The notes beneath the pieces were generated by a model. The model was not told the origin of the DNA. It made no database searches and saw nothing but the letters and a program-made list of their open reading frames with translations. A DNA stretch of 64,000 nt from Planococcus donghaensis (GTDB taxonomy: Bacteria > Bacillota > Bacilli > Bacillales_A > Planococcaceae). The position numbers and the translations under genes are program-made. Location: positions 434,001 through 498,000 of the forward strand of contig NZ_CP016543.2 of the NCBI RefSeq assembly GCF_001687665.2. The letters are read 5' to 3'. Below are positions 18,182 to 28,115 of the stretch, in pieces (position 1 is the stretch's first letter; each line of letters begins with the position of its first letter).

Positions 18182-18295
18182 GTTCGTCTGCAAATATGCG
18201 TAGGGGCGGAAGTCATTAAAGTTGGACCTTCGGAGATTGCAGCGACTCGTTGTATAAGTGTATACATGTTGGAATTAGTTAAAAGAGCACCACTC
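18182..18295 (+). pseudogene. Possible remnant of a CaiB/BaiF (family III) CoA-transferase
   Basis: In the frame starting at 18182 the DNA reads VRLQICVGAEVIKVGPSEIA and continues open for about 20 codons. GAEVIKV is the conserved strand near the N-terminus of family III CoA-transferases, which often sit beside acyl-CoA dehydrogenases. No start, ribosome site or downstream homology was seen. It may be a decayed last gene of the upstream operon. Confidence 0.3.
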
Positions 18296-18328
18296 AGCTG
18301 GTCTGTCTTATGCCCGTCGAATCTACAC

Positions 18329-18469
18329 GGGCGCTTCCGCTTTTCAGTGTCCAGGCTCCAGCAGCCAGCCCCTCGAGTCGCTTCAGCCTAGTCAGCAATG
18401 GCAAACCCCGCCATTACCGCCTAGGCTTCCAGCGCTTGTCGGGGCTAAACGGCTGCTTACGCTTTTCTT
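18329..18469. repeat. Second dispersed repeat family (GCGCTTCCGCTTTTC type)
   Basis: GC-rich block in AT-rich surroundings, framed by near-direct repeats GCGCTTCCGCTTTTC (18329) and CTGCTTACGCTTTTC (18455). Inside, AGCCCCTCGAG and TTGTCGGGGCT, and CCTAG and CTAGG, can pair into a long hairpin. Repeats with this wording are familiar from several Bacillales genomes; only one copy is in this window. It ends a few bases before the trp promoter. Confidence 0.6.
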
Positions 18470-18474
18470 TATAC

Positions 18475-18503
18475 TTGACAGAATATACGAAACCTTTTAG
18501 TAT
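18475..18503 (+). promoter_or_regulatory. Sigma-A promoter of the trp operon
   Basis: TTGACA (18475-18480), 17-nt spacer, TAGTAT (18498-18503). It opens the long T-box leader that follows. Confidence 0.8.
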
Positions 18504-18509
18504 AAGGGA

Positions 18510-18842
18510 CAACTTGTTGAACGGAAACAAGTCTGTTTGAGAGTAGAGCCTAGAGAAGATGAGAATAGAAGAGTGTATAAATCGAGGATTGAGACGAGTA
18601 GGCAGGGACATCTATTTAGAGAGTCAGCGGTTGGTGAAAGCTGATTAGATAAACTGCGCGAATGGACTTAGGAGAGCTGACCTGAAAGCGGAAGCGAGTA
18701 AGGGAGACGTAAGCCCTGCGTTAAAGGGAAAGGTGAAGAGCCTGTTTAAGTGAATGTAGAATTATTCTGCATTAATGCGTGGTGGTACCGCGGTTATAAC
18801 CCGTCCCCGCAATCAGATTGTTATCTGATTGCGGGGATTTTT
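18510..18842 (+). promoter_or_regulatory. Trp-specific T-box riboswitch leader
   Basis: The leader carries the hallmarks of a T-box that senses uncharged tRNA. An AGAGAGTCAGCGGTTGGTG stretch lies in stem I, and GAATGGACT carries a UGG (Trp) specifier at 18663-18665. The T-box sequence TGGTGGTACCGCGG is at 18780-18793, followed by a terminator from 18805. Uncharged tRNA-Trp should stabilise the antiterminator and let transcription enter trpD. Confidence 0.92.
18805..18842 (+). terminator. T-box regulated terminator
   Basis: Stem CCCCGCAATCAGAT / ATCTGATTGCGGGG followed by ATTTTT. It is the competing structure of the Trp T-box leader. Confidence 0.9.
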
Positions 18843-18873
18843 GTATTCAAAAACGAGATGAGGAGAGATTAGC

Positions 18874-19866
18874 ATGAGTAGAGTAGAGAACATGAGTGAG
18901 CAAATGATGTATGAAAAATCATTGGAAATATTGAACGGTGATATAAATGAGCAACAAGTAAAAAGCTTTCTATCGGGTTTGCACGAAAAAGGTGAAACAG
19001 CAGACGAGTTAGTCGGATTGGTTAAAGCAATGCGTAAAAAAGCCGTGACTCTTCCAAAAGTGGAAGGAGAACTTGTGGATGTTTGTGGTACCGGGGGCGA
19101 TCGTTCGAACAGTTTTAACATCAGCACATTGACGGCTTTTGTTATAGCTGGATGCGGCTTGACTGTAGCGAAGCATGGCAACCGCAGTGTTTCGAGCAAG
19201 ACAGGCAGTTCGGATGTGTTAGAAGCACTAGGGATTTCAACTGAAACAGATATTGCGTCAATCCCAACGATGCTTGATCAAACTGGAATTGCGCTTCTTT
19301 TCGCCCCCGCGATTCATCCGGCACTTGGCGGGTTACGTCAAGTTCGTAAAGAAATTGGCACACCAACAATTTTTAACTTAGTGGGTCCTTTAGCCAACCC
19401 ATTACCAATTACAATTCAAATGACCGGTGTTTACCGAAGAGACATGTTAGAACCAATGGCAGATGCTTTAATTCGATTGGGTCGAAAAAAAGGTGCTTTG
19501 GTTCACGGAGCAGGCGGATTAGATGAATTATCTCTTGCAGGAACGAATGAGCTGATCATCTTTGATGAGTCTGGGAAACGGAAAATAACGATTCATCCAC
19601 ATGACGTTGGGTTAGAAGTTGCGCCAGTAGAAGCGATTCGTGGAGGCGACCCGAAACGCAACGCAGAAATTTTTATGGATGTATTATCAGGTGCTGACAG
19701 TCCATATTTAGACACGGTGGCATTAAATGCTGGTGTTGTATTGTACGTTAGTGGCAAAGCGGAAACAGTAGCTGAAGGTGTTAAAAAAGCAAGAACTTCA
19801 ATTCAATCAGGCGAAACCGCGCGTGTCTTTGACTTGCACCGGTTAGCAGCGGAGGTATATGTATGA
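18874..19866 (+). CDS. trpD: Anthranilate phosphoribosyltransferase TrpD
   Basis: Enzyme of 330 residues that joins anthranilate to phosphoribosyl pyrophosphate. The PRPP-binding CGTGGDRSNSFNIST motif, KHGNRSVSSKTGS and GPLANP are all present. The start is the ATG at 18874 behind GAGGAGAG. It is the first structural gene after the T-box leader; trpE, usually ahead of it, is absent. Its stop overlaps the trpC start by 4 nt. Confidence 0.95.
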   Translation: MSRVENMSEQMMYEKSLEILNGDINEQQVKSFLSGLHEKGETADELVGLVKAMRKKAVTLPKVEGELVDVCGTGGDRSNSFNISTLTAFVIAGCGLTVAKHGNRSVSSKTGSSDVLEALGISTETDIASIPTMLDQTGIALLFAPAIHPALGGLRQVRKEIGTPTIFNLVGPLANPLPITIQMTGVYRRDMLEPMADALIRLGRKKGALVHGAGGLDELSLAGTNELIIFDESGKRKITIHPHDVGLEVAPVEAIRGGDPKRNAEIFMDVLSGADSPYLDTVALNAGVVLYVSGKAETVAEGVKKARTSIQSGETARVFDLHRLAAEVYV

Positions 19867-20636
19867 CAATATTAGATAAAATCATTGCGACAAAATATGA
19901 AGAAATTAAAAACTATGTACCGCTTACATTTGATGGGCATGATTTTCCGGAAAAATCAACGTTGCTACAACGTCTATTAAATGGAAATGGTGTCATCTCT
20001 GAAATCAAACGTGCCTCTCCTTCTAAAGGAGATATCCGTACAGAAGTAGATATTGTGGCACAAGCGAAAAAGTACGAAGAAGCGGGGGCTGCAGCTATTT
20101 CAGTGTTGACCGATGAAACGTATTTTAAAGGATCTATTCATGATTTGTACGAAGTGACACAAGTTGTCTCGATCCCTGTTCTTTGTAAAGATTTTATGGT
20201 GAGCGAAATTCAAATCGATCGCGCTAAACAAGCAGGAGCTACAATTATTTTATTGATTGTAGCAGCGTTAGAAAACCAACAGCTCAAAAGCTTAAATAAT
20301 TATGCTCTTTCTATAGGTCTGGAAGTATTGGTAGAAGTTCACGATGAGGAAGAGCTACATAGAGCATTAGAGTTGGATGCCAAACTAATCGGTGTTAATA
20401 ATCGGAATTTAAAGACCTTTGAAGTGTCGGTTGAACGTACCGCACAATTGGCTAAGCAATTCCCGTTTGACGAAGGTCGCGTATTAATTAGTGAAAGTGG
20501 CATGAATACAAAAGAAGATGCACAATTTGCATACGCCAAAGGAGCTTCTGGTATTTTGGTGGGTGAAGCCTTAATGCGATCTGAAGATCCAGGTAAATGG
20601 ATTCGGGAAGCGACGACTGAGGAGGCACTGAAATGA
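19863..20636 (+). CDS. trpC: Indole-3-glycerol phosphate synthase TrpC
   Basis: TIM-barrel enzyme of 257 residues. The motifs [24 protein letters not shown] and VLCKDFMV carry the catalytic Lys and Glu residues, and [13 protein letters not shown] [10 protein letters not shown] and [10 protein letters not shown] complete the phosphate site. It converts the rearranged anthranilate riboside to indole-glycerol phosphate. Overlaps both neighbours by 4 nt, so translation is probably coupled through trpD-trpC-trpF. Confidence 0.95.
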   Translation: MTILDKIIATKYEEIKNYVPLTFDGHDFPEKSTLLQRLLNGNGVISEIKRASPSKGDIRTEVDIVAQAKKYEEAGAAAISVLTDETYFKGSIHDLYEVTQVVSIPVLCKDFMVSEIQIDRAKQAGATIILLIVAALENQQLKSLNNYALSIGLEVLVEVHDEEELHRALELDAKLIGVNNRNLKTFEVSVERTAQLAKQFPFDEGRVLISESGMNTKEDAQFAYAKGASGILVGEALMRSEDPGKWIREATTEEALK

Positions 20637-22429
20637 CTAAAGTAAAGATTTGTGGTTTAAAAGAAGTGCAACATGTCCAAGCGGCAAGTCGTGCAGATGC
20701 CATTGGGTTTGTATTTGCGCCGAGTAAGCGTCAAGTGACAATTGAACAAGCAGCGGAGCTAGCAAAACATGTTCCGGTAGATGCTGATAAGATCGGTGTA
20801 TTCGTAAATCCCTCGTTAAAAGAAATTGAAGACACAGTAGCAGGTGTTCCGCTGACAATGGTTCAACTTCACGGGGACGAACCGGACGAGTTAGTTAAAG
20901 CTATTCAAGTTCCAGTCATTCAAGCTTTCTCGATTCGTACAAAAGAAGATGTGGTGAAATTGAAACAGTCATTAGCTGATTATGTATTAGTAGATGCGCC
21001 GGGTACCGATTACCGTGGAGGTAGTGGCAATGTATTCGATTGGTCATTACTTGACGGAGCGGATATCGATCCTGCTCGATTGATTGTAGCGGGTGGCTTG
21101 AATCCTGAGAATGTTCATGCGGCGATTGAACAAACAACTCCATATATGGTGGACGTTTCAAGTGGCGTTGAAACAGATAACCGTAAAGATACAGTGAAAA
21201 TACAAGAGTTTATTAAAAGCGTAAAGGGTGATTTTGTGGAACAGACAATGGAGAAAGTTGGCTTTTTCGGTAAATATGGAGGTCAGTTTGTGCCTGAAAC
21301 TTTGATGAAAGCAGTTAAAGAATTAGAAGATGCATATAACGAGGCGAAAGACGATCCGGAATTTCATAAAGAATACCATCATTACTTATCGGAGTATGTA
21401 GGGCGTGAACAGCCTTTAACATATGCGAAGCGAATGACAGAAGCATATGGAGGACCGAAAATTTATTTGAAACGAGAAGATTTAAATCATACAGGTGCTC
21501 ATAAAGTAAACAACGCTATTGGACAAGCGCTACTTGCGATGCGTATGGGCAAACGGAAAATTGTAGCAGAAACTGGAGCGGGGCAACACGGTGTTGCAAC
21601 AGCGACAATTTGTGCACTGTTCGATTTGGATTGCGTTATTTTTATGGGGGAAGAAGACATTAAACGTCAGCAACTAAACGTATTCCGTATGAAATTATTA
21701 GGAGCCCGCGTTGAAAGTGTCACAAAAGGAAGTGCTACGTTAAAAGATGCGGTCAATGAAGCTTTGCGTTACTGGGTGACGAACGTCGAAGATACGCATT
21801 ATTTAATTGGGTCGGCATTAGGACCTCATCCGTTTCCAACGATGGTTCGTGATTTCCAAAGTGTTATTGGGGAAGAAACAAAACGTCAAATATTAGAGAA
21901 GGAAGGACGTTTGCCGGATACGATTTTAGCTTGTATTGGCGGCGGTAGTAATGCGATTGGAATGTTCTATCCGTTTATTCAAGATAAAGAAGTTGAGTTG
22001 ATTGGTGTTGAAGCGGCAGGACAAGGCGTCGATACGGATAAACACGCGGCAACCTTAACCAAAGGAACTGATGGAGTTCTTCATGGTGCGCTGATGAAAT
22101 TATTGCAAGATGACGCGGGTCAAGTACAAGAAGCGCATTCGATTTCAGCGGGGCTTGACTACCCGGGAATTGGTCCGGAGCATGCTTATTTAGCAGACAT
22201 TGGGCGGGTGGAATACCGTTCAATTACAGATGATGAAGCGTTAGCGGCCGTCATTAGCATGTCGCGTCTCGAAGGCATTATTCCGGCGCTTGAATCGGCT
22301 CATGCTATTGCAGAAGCTGAGAAACAAGCGAAACAAATGACAGCTGATCAAATTCTCGTTATTTGTGTATCCGGACGTGGCGACAAAGACATGGCGACAT
22401 ATGCGGAAAAACTGGAGGGGCTGGCATGA
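20633..22429 (+). CDS. trpFB: Fused phosphoribosylanthranilate isomerase / tryptophan synthase beta chain (TrpF-TrpB)
   Basis: One 598-codon frame holds two enzymes. Residues 1-201 are TrpF: KICGLK with catalytic Cys7 and the general acid Asp in [13 protein letters not shown]. From about residue 206 it is TrpB ([12 protein letters not shown]), with the pyridoxal phosphate Lys291 in [10 protein letters not shown] and [10 protein letters not shown]. No stop separates them. A GTG at 21236 (residue 202), behind AAAGGGTGA, could let TrpB also start independently. The fusion may be real, or a one-base indel could have joined normally separate genes. Ends by overlapping trpA. Confidence 0.88.
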   Translation: MTKVKICGLKEVQHVQAASRADAIGFVFAPSKRQVTIEQAAELAKHVPVDADKIGVFVNPSLKEIEDTVAGVPLTMVQLHGDEPDELVKAIQVPVIQAFSIRTKEDVVKLKQSLADYVLVDAPGTDYRGGSGNVFDWSLLDGADIDPARLIVAGGLNPENVHAAIEQTTPYMVDVSSGVETDNRKDTVKIQEFIKSVKGDFVEQTMEKVGFFGKYGGQFVPETLMKAVKELEDAYNEAKDDPEFHKEYHHYLSEYVGREQPLTYAKRMTEAYGGPKIYLKREDLNHTGAHKVNNAIGQALLAMRMGKRKIVAETGAGQHGVATATICALFDLDCVIFMGEEDIKRQQLNVFRMKLLGARVESVTKGSATLKDAVNEALRYWVTNVEDTHYLIGSALGPHPFPTMVRDFQSVIGEETKRQILEKEGRLPDTILACIGGGSNAIGMFYPFIQDKEVELIGVEAAGQGVDTDKHAATLTKGTDGVLHGALMKLLQDDAGQVQEAHSISAGLDYPGIGPEHAYLADIGRVEYRSITDDEALAAVISMSRLEGIIPALESAHAIAEAEKQAKQMTADQILVICVSGRGDKDMATYAEKLEGLA

Positions 22430-23187
22430 ATCGATTAGAGCAACTGAAAAATTCAGGAAATAAAGCATTCGTCGCTTATGTGATGGCGGGAGATGGCGGT
22501 CTTCATCGCTTGAAAGAACAAGTTCAGTACTTGCAAGGAGCGGGTGTATCAGCTATTGAAATTGGCATTCCATTTTCAGATCCAGTAGCGGACGGTCCGA
22601 CCATTGAAGCGGCAGGAAATCGTGCCTTGAAACAAGGCGTAACACTCCAGAAAGTTTTAGAAGAACTGCAAAGTTGGACATTTGATATTAAAATTCCGTT
22701 GCTAGTCATGACATATTTGAATCCTGTCCTGAAATTTGGCATTGAGCGTTTTACAACCGAATGCAGAAAAGCTGGAGTTTCGGGTGTGATTATTCCAGAC
22801 CTTCCGTATGAACATAAACAATTGGTTCAGCCGTATATGGATAAAGAAAATATCAAATTAATTCAATTAGTAACGTTAACCACAACGGATATACGTTTAG
22901 ATGAGATTCTGCGTGAGGCAGAAGGTTTTGTTTATGCGGTAACCATTAAAGGGATTACAGGATCACGCGATGAATTATCGCAAGATGTAAAAACGTTTAT
23001 GCAAAAAATTCGCAAGAAAAGTCCGGTTCCGGTATATGCGGGATTCGGGATTTCAAAAAGTAGTCACGTGGATATGCTGCGTGATGATGTGGATGGTTTT
23101 ATTGTAGGGAGTGCGATTGTAGAAGCATTCAATGCTGGTAAAATCGAAGAAATTGAGCCTCTTATCCGTGCAGTGACTACCGCTTAA
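22426..23187 (+). CDS. trpA: Tryptophan synthase alpha chain TrpA
   Basis: TIM-barrel subunit of 253 residues that cleaves indole-glycerol phosphate and passes indole to TrpB. The catalytic Glu is in [18 protein letters not shown] and the Asp in [15 protein letters not shown] [21 protein letters not shown] and [11 protein letters not shown] bind phosphate. ATG at 22426 overlaps the trpB stop (ATGA) behind GGAGGGG. The frame is open further upstream, but inside trpB. Last gene of the trp operon. Confidence 0.95.
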   Translation: MNRLEQLKNSGNKAFVAYVMAGDGGLHRLKEQVQYLQGAGVSAIEIGIPFSDPVADGPTIEAAGNRALKQGVTLQKVLEELQSWTFDIKIPLLVMTYLNPVLKFGIERFTTECRKAGVSGVIIPDLPYEHKQLVQPYMDKENIKLIQLVTLTTTDIRLDEILREAEGFVYAVTIKGITGSRDELSQDVKTFMQKIRKKSPVPVYAGFGISKSSHVDMLRDDVDGFIVGSAIVEAFNAGKIEEIEPLIRAVTTA

Positions 23188-23216
23188 TCGGTATAATACC
23201 GATAGGAGGGGATTTG

Positions 23217-23807
23217 ATGTTTACACCAGTAGCCGCGGACTTCTTTGATGCTCCGACATTAGAGTTATCTCGTCGTTTGCTTGGCCAAATTCTTGTTCAC
23301 GAGTTACCGGAAGGAATAGTTGCGGGACGTATTGTGGAAACGGAAGCTTATATGGGGGCAGAGGATCGAGCGGCTCATAGTTTTGGTAACCGTCGGACAA
23401 AACGTACAGAAATTATGTTTGGCAAACCCGGACTTGTTTATACGTATCAAATGCATACTCATACATTAATAAATGTTGTTGCAGAAGCTGAAGGTACTCC
23501 GCGAGCGATTTTGATTCGTGCAGTTGAACCGGTAGGCGGTATTGAACTGATGGAAGAACTGCGAGGTAGTCATATGCCGGTCAAGCAGTGGACAAGTGGG
23601 CCGGGGAAATTGACCAAGGCAATGGCTATCACGATGGAGTATTACGGGCATTGTTTTACAGAAAAACCACTGTATATTGCTCAAGGAAGTCCGGTTCAAG
23701 ATATATCAGTTGGTCCGCGTGTGGGTATTGGGAATTCGTTAGAAGCGGTGCATTATCCTTATCGCTTTTGGGAAACCGAAAATCCATTTGTCTCGAAATT
23801 CCGGTGA
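23217..23807 (+). CDS. 3-methyladenine DNA glycosylase (AAG/Mpg type)
   Basis: Base-excision repair glycosylase of 196 residues. GRIVETEAYMGAEDRAAHS contains the catalytic Glu, GLVYTYQMHTHTLINVV the nucleotide-flipping strand, and GPGKLTKAM the DNA-binding loop; in this last motif the canonical human YGMYFCMN is replaced by TYQMHTHTL. ATG at 23217 has the best spacing to AGGAGG; a TTG lies directly before it. A palindrome with an internal TATAAT separates it from trpA. Confidence 0.9.
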   Translation: MFTPVAADFFDAPTLELSRRLLGQILVHELPEGIVAGRIVETEAYMGAEDRAAHSFGNRRTKRTEIMFGKPGLVYTYQMHTHTLINVVAEAEGTPRAILIRAVEPVGGIELMEELRGSHMPVKQWTSGPGKLTKAMAITMEYYGHCFTEKPLYIAQGSPVQDISVGPRVGIGNSLEAVHYPYRFWETENPFVSKFR

Positions 23808-23812
23808 ATTTT

Positions 23813-23838
23813 GTTTAAGTTCATTCTTTCGTGGAATA
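23813..23838 (+). promoter_or_regulatory. Candidate SigB promoter
   Basis: GTTTAA, 14-nt spacer, GGAATA: a fair match to the general-stress consensus GTTTAA-N12-15-GGGTAT. The gene it serves resembles YfkM, a general-stress protein in B. subtilis. Confidence 0.5.
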
Positions 23839-23876
23839 CTGAAAGAGAATAAACAAAACAGAAGGAGTGGAAGATA

Positions 23877-24401
23877 GTGGCAAAAATTGCAACATTAATT
23901 ACCGATATGTTTGAAGATGTGGAATATACAGATCCGTCAAAATCATTTAATGAAGCGGGTCACGAAGTTTTCACGATCGAAAAAGAAGCAGGCAAAGAAG
24001 TACAGGGTAAACAAGGCGAAGCTGTTGTAACAATTGATAAAAGCATTGACGATGTCAGCCCAGAAGATTTTGATGCATTGTTTTTACCGGGCGGATTTTC
24101 ACCAGATTTACTACGGGAAGATGAGCGGTTTGTGAAATTTGCAAAAGCATTTATGGACGCAAAAAAACCGGTCTTTGCCATTTGTCATGGACCTCAATTA
24201 TTGATTACAGCCAAAGCATTAGAAGGCCGTAAAGCCACAGGTTATAAATCGATTCAAGTTGATATGGAATATGCAGGTGCTACGGTAGTCGATGAAGAAG
24301 TCGTTGTATGCCAAGATCAGTTAGTGACAAGTCGTCAACCTGATGATATTCCAGCATTTAGCAAAGAATCGCTACGTATTCTTGAACAGTTAAACAACTA
24401 A
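23877..24401 (+). CDS. yfkM: DJ-1/PfpI family protein, YfkM-like
   Basis: Protein of 174 residues in the DJ-1/PfpI superfamily. The nucleophile Cys103 sits in the elbow AICHGPQLL, the acidic partner in an early strand (FEDVEYTDP), and His follows the Cys. Members are annotated as proteases, deglycases or glyoxalases; the true activity is disputed. GTG start behind AAGGAGTGG. A SigB-type promoter and a terminator frame it as a single-gene stress unit. Confidence 0.88.
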   Translation: MAKIATLITDMFEDVEYTDPSKSFNEAGHEVFTIEKEAGKEVQGKQGEAVVTIDKSIDDVSPEDFDALFLPGGFSPDLLREDERFVKFAKAFMDAKKPVFAICHGPQLLITAKALEGRKATGYKSIQVDMEYAGATVVDEEVVVCQDQLVTSRQPDDIPAFSKESLRILEQLNN

Positions 24402-24413
24402 GCGTTCAAGCTC

Positions 24414-24447
24414 AAACCCGAACCAGCAGGACTGGTTCGGGTTTTTT
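24414..24447 (+). terminator. Terminator after yfkM
   Basis: AAACCCGAACCAG / CTGGTTCGGGTTT stem with a 5-nt loop and T run. Confidence 0.92.
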
Positions 24448-24652
24448 ATGAGCAATGAAAGTTAAGGAAATTCGATTATCTCTTGAATACATAAGTGACT
24501 GCTTATATAATGGGAGAAGTGTTGCGGTGGGACCAGGAATTTTGGTTTGCGATTTAGATCAAGGAAAATCATAAAAAGCATTTTTCGATATCAGTATAAA
24601 CTCATCTAGAGAGTTGTTGATTAGAAAAGAGAGAATAGGGAGTTGTGTACAA

Positions 24653-25948
24653 GTGGATGTATGGTTAGCAAGTTTTATTTTTATTGTGACATTGATCTTT
24701 GTCATTTGGCAGCCAAGGGGTTTGTCAATTGGTTGGTCGGCAATTGCTGGGGCAATTGTGGCGTTGTTGTTTGGAGTAGTTGATTTTGGTGATGTGTGGG
24801 ATGTGACGGGCATTGTTTGGAATGCAACATTAACATTTGTTGCTTTAATAATAATTTCGTTAATTCTTGATGAAATTGGTTTTTTTGAATGGGCAGCATT
24901 ACATATGGCGCGTTTCGCAAAAGGAAGCGGCTTGCGAATGTTTTTCCTCGTAACGATGTTGGGGGCATTTGTGGCAGCGTTATTTGCGAATGACGGAGCA
25001 GCGCTAATTTTAACGCCTATCGTTTTAGCAATGGTGCGCGCATTGAAATTTAAAGATGCGATGATTTTGCCGTTTATTATGGCTAGTGGATTTATTGCCG
25101 ATACGGCCTCGCTTCCTTTTGTGGTAAGTAATTTGGTTAATATTGTATCCGCCGACTTTTTTGATATTGGTTTTACTGAATATGCTATTAAGATGGTTGT
25201 GCCAAACTTGTTCAGTATTGCTGCAAGTATGCTTGTACTGTATTTGTATTTTAGAAAAGATATACCAAAACATTTTGACGACAGCATTTTAAAAACACCA
25301 GCTTCTGCTATAAAAGACATTCGTATTTTCCGTATCGCGTGGGTAGTACTTGCGATCTTGCTAATTGGCTATTTCAGCAGTGAAGCTTTAGGGATTCCGG
25401 TATCCTTTATTGCGGGATCTATCGCGATTATTTTCTTAGCAATTGCTCGGAACAGTAAATCGGTAGAAACCATGACTGTTTTAAAAGGAGCGCCTTGGGC
25501 AGTTGTCTTTTTCTCTATTGGGATGTATGTGGTTGTCTATGGTTTAAGAAACGTAGGACTTACGTCGGTATTGGCAACAGCGATTGAATGGACATCAAGT
25601 CATGGCTTGTACGCTGCGACTATCGGCATGGGCTTTATCGCGGCACTTCTTTCTTCTGTTATGAATAATATGCCAACGGTTATGATTGATGCGTTAGCAA
25701 TTGCTGAAACCAATACGACAGGGGTTGTTAGAGAAGCATTGATCTACGCCAACGTAATTGGTTCAGATTTAGGTCCGAAAATTACGCCAATTGGTTCGTT
25801 AGCGACGTTGTTGTGGCTTCACGTTTTGAAAACAAAAGGTGTAGAGATTTCGTGGGGATACTATTTTAAAATAGGGATTATCTTGACGATACCAACCTTG
25901 TTTATTACATTAACAGGACTATATTTGTGGTTAACAATTTTAAGTTAA
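24653..25948 (+). CDS. arsB: Arsenite efflux pump ArsB
   Basis: Membrane transporter of 431 residues in the ArsB/NhaD superfamily, about eleven helices. [17 protein letters not shown] at the N-terminus, [18 protein letters not shown] and [17 protein letters not shown], plus [20 protein letters not shown], are ArsB marks. It exports arsenite or antimonite. The GTG at 24653 is chosen from the family N-terminus (VDVWLAS); the frame is open further back. No arsR or arsC is adjacent, so it is an orphan in this segment. Confidence 0.9.
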   Translation: MDVWLASFIFIVTLIFVIWQPRGLSIGWSAIAGAIVALLFGVVDFGDVWDVTGIVWNATLTFVALIIISLILDEIGFFEWAALHMARFAKGSGLRMFFLVTMLGAFVAALFANDGAALILTPIVLAMVRALKFKDAMILPFIMASGFIADTASLPFVVSNLVNIVSADFFDIGFTEYAIKMVVPNLFSIAASMLVLYLYFRKDIPKHFDDSILKTPASAIKDIRIFRIAWVVLAILLIGYFSSEALGIPVSFIAGSIAIIFLAIARNSKSVETMTVLKGAPWAVVFFSIGMYVVVYGLRNVGLTSVLATAIEWTSSHGLYAATIGMGFIAALLSSVMNNMPTVMIDALAIAETNTTGVVREALIYANVIGSDLGPKITPIGSLATLLWLHVLKTKGVEISWGYYFKIGIILTIPTLFITLTGLYLWLTILS

Positions 25949-25956
25949 TAGCATAG

Positions 25957-25988
25957 AAAAAGGAGCGTGCCAAGGGCACGCTCCTTTT
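25957..25988. terminator. Bidirectional terminator between arsB and a GNAT gene
   Basis: AAAAGGAGCGTGCC / GGCACGCTCCTTTT with a 3-nt loop, between convergent genes. Confidence 0.9.
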
Positions 25989-25990
25989 AA

Positions 25991-26800
25991 TTAGTCCAAA
26001 AACTTGGCTAAATACAACTCGTTATGTGGTTTGCCGTCAATCATCATCGATTTTTCTCGAATACCTTCTGATTTAAACCCGGCTTTTTCGTATAGATTAC
26101 GTGCCGGTTCGTTTTCTTCGACAATTGATACTTCGAGTCGAGAGATGCCTTTTTCTTTAGACCATTCCTCAGCTTTTTTCAGAAGTGCTTTAGCAATGCC
26201 TTTGCCTTGTGCATCTTTTTGCAGGCCAAGTTCAATCGTGGCACGGTGCGCAGCGCGTTTTGCATCATTGCCAATAATCATCAAAAAGCCTACATGTTGA
26301 CCGTTAAGTATGGCAAGAATGATAGTGGAATGACCACTTTGCTTCCATTCGATAATTTGTTTACGTACTTTTTGTGTGGATTGTGTACGTTCGTCTTTAG
26401 CGTAGAGCATATAATCAGACTCAGACTCGACTGCTTTTTGCAAAGCTGCAAGAGAACGGGCATCGCCATGCTCTGCTGTTCGAATCAATAAAATGTCTTG
26501 ATCTTCTTCGTCTGTACCTGTGCCTGTGCCATTCGTGGAATCGATTCTTTCAAATACGACAAATCGATCTGGTTCTACAGTCGTGACAAAATAGCCTGCG
26601 TCTACCCAGGCGTGGAAATGTTTGGCGGGTGCTTTTACTTTTTTCCACCAACTTTTGTTTAAATAAGCGGCATTGGGCAAGTTCTGGCCCATAATTTGTT
26701 CGATTTCAGAAAATGTTAATTTTATTGAGGCATTAGTCGCTCCAGAAAAATAATTTGCTAGAGGAATGTATTTCTTTTCCAGTAAAATAGTCACAGGCAT
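25991..26800 (-). CDS. DUF7662-GNAT two-domain acetyltransferase
   Basis: Protein of about 269 residues. Residues 8-80 resemble the DUF7662 domain (YIPLANYFSG, LTFSEIEQIMG, LNKSWW), a small fold linked with nucleic-acid or regulatory proteins. The C-terminal 170 residues are a GNAT acetyltransferase (ELGLQKDAQGKGIAKALL, NEPARNLYEKAGF). A Thr-Gly repeat TNGTGTGTDEE joins the two. Start is uncertain among ATG 26815, ATG 26800 and GTG 26794; 26800 or 26794 fit the GGAAGG ribosome site. The acceptor is unknown. Confidence 0.75.
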   Translation of the reverse strand: MPVTILLEKKYIPLANYFSGATNASIKLTFSEIEQIMGQNLPNAAYLNKSWWKKVKAPAKHFHAWVDAGYFVTTVEPDRFVVFERIDSTNGTGTGTDEEDQDILLIRTAEHGDARSLAALQKAVESESDYMLYAKDERTQSTQKVRKQIIEWKQSGHSTIILAILNGQHVGFLMIIGNDAKRAAHRATIELGLQKDAQGKGIAKALLKKAEEWSKEKGISRLEVSIVEENEPARNLYEKAGFKSEGIREKSMMIDGKPHNELYLAKFLD

Positions 26801-27008
26801 CTCTTCCTTCCACATAACTTAGAATTAGTTAGTCATATTATACCATTGAACTATGCTAAAGTACACAATAAATTTTAAATATACAGATAATTCTATAAAC
26901 TTAGCCCTTTTTTATATTTGTTAACAATTTATAGGGTGTAATTTTTTCAAATGCTTATATTATGATAGAATAAGCACAGAAACTAAGTTTTTCAGGAGGC
27001 TATTATTC

Positions 27009-27935
27009 ATGTCAAAAGTTTTAGTATTAGGTCATAAAAATCCGGACACCGATTCTATTTGTTCGGCTATTTCATACGCATATTTAAAAAATGAAATGGG
27101 CATGGTCGCGGAACCAATCCGTTTAGGGGAAGTTAATAACGAAACTTTATTTGCGTTAGATACTTTTAAATTCGATCAACCGAGACTTGTGACACAAGTT
27201 GCAAAAGAAGCGACTCAAGTAATTTTAGTAGATCACAACGAGCGCCAGCAAAGTGCTGACGATATTGAAGAAGTTCAAGTGATTGAAGTAGTAGACCACC
27301 ACCGTATTGCAAATTTTGAAACGACCGATCCGTTGTATTTCCGTGCTGAGCCGGTGGGTTGCACGACGACAATCCTTCTTAAACTATTTAAAGAAAACGG
27401 TGTAGAAGTTCCCTCTAATATTGCCGGCTTAATGTTATCAGCAATTATTTCAGATTCACTTCTTTTTAAATCACCGACATGCACGCAGCAAGATATTGAT
27501 GCTGCAGCTGAACTAGCAAAAATTGCGAATGTGGATGCAGATAGTTATGGTTTGGACTTATTAAAAGCTGGAGCTGATTTAAGCAACAAAACATTAGTAG
27601 ACTTAATTTCATTAGATGCAAAAGAATTCGAAGCAGGCGATCATCGATTTGAAGTGGCGCAAGTAAATGCGATTGATGTCGAAGAAGTTATGGCTCGCCA
27701 AAAAGAACTTGAAGTTTTAATGGCTAATGCCATTTCAACTAAAGGATTAGGTCTCTTTATGTTTGTGGTTACAGATATACTTAATAACAATTCAGTGGCT
27801 ATCGTGCTTGGGGAAAAAGCAAGCATTGTAGAAGCTGCCTTTAATTCAAGTGTGCTTGATAACCGTGTTTTGTTACCAGGCGTTGTATCACGGAAAAAAC
27901 AAATCGTCCCTGTTATTACAGAAGCATTAAGCTGA
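27009..27935 (+). CDS. ppaC: Manganese-dependent inorganic pyrophosphatase PpaC
   Basis: Family II pyrophosphatase of 308 residues in the DHH superfamily. [13 protein letters not shown] and VVDHHRI supply the manganese ligands; the C-terminal DHHA2 domain ends [15 protein letters not shown], the substrate-clamping RKKQ motif. It removes pyrophosphate released by biosynthesis. ATG at 27009 behind CAGGAGGC. Monocistronic with a strong terminator. Confidence 0.95.
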   Translation: MSKVLVLGHKNPDTDSICSAISYAYLKNEMGMVAEPIRLGEVNNETLFALDTFKFDQPRLVTQVAKEATQVILVDHNERQQSADDIEEVQVIEVVDHHRIANFETTDPLYFRAEPVGCTTTILLKLFKENGVEVPSNIAGLMLSAIISDSLLFKSPTCTQQDIDAAAELAKIANVDADSYGLDLLKAGADLSNKTLVDLISLDAKEFEAGDHRFEVAQVNAIDVEEVMARQKELEVLMANAISTKGLGLFMFVVTDILNNNSVAIVLGEKASIVEAAFNSSVLDNRVLLPGVVSRKKQIVPVITEALS

Positions 27936-27967
27936 TTCCCTTTTGGGAGTCAGTTTTTTTTTTTTTG
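27931..27967 (+). terminator. Terminator after ppaC
   Basis: CTGATTCCC / GGGAGTCAG stem with a TTTT loop and a run of more than twelve T. Confidence 0.85.
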
Positions 27968-28115
27968 TGCAATAGAGCCGGAGGGTATAATATTCCCTTG
28001 TTGGAGTTTTGTAAACCCGCTGTATATAGGGATGTCGTTATAGGTTTCTTTTTTATAGGCAAAAAAATTGAGCGCTGTTGTTTTCGTTGCTATAGTTAAT
28101 GGCGAGGTGGAATAT

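Noticed and set aside
18310..18540. 76-codon open frame ahead of trp
   Set aside because: It runs through the dispersed repeat and the trp promoter and has no ribosome site.
24559..25320. 253-codon open frame antisense to arsB
   Set aside because: Shadow of a hydrophobic gene; composition is unusual and arsB on the other strand is a clear family member.
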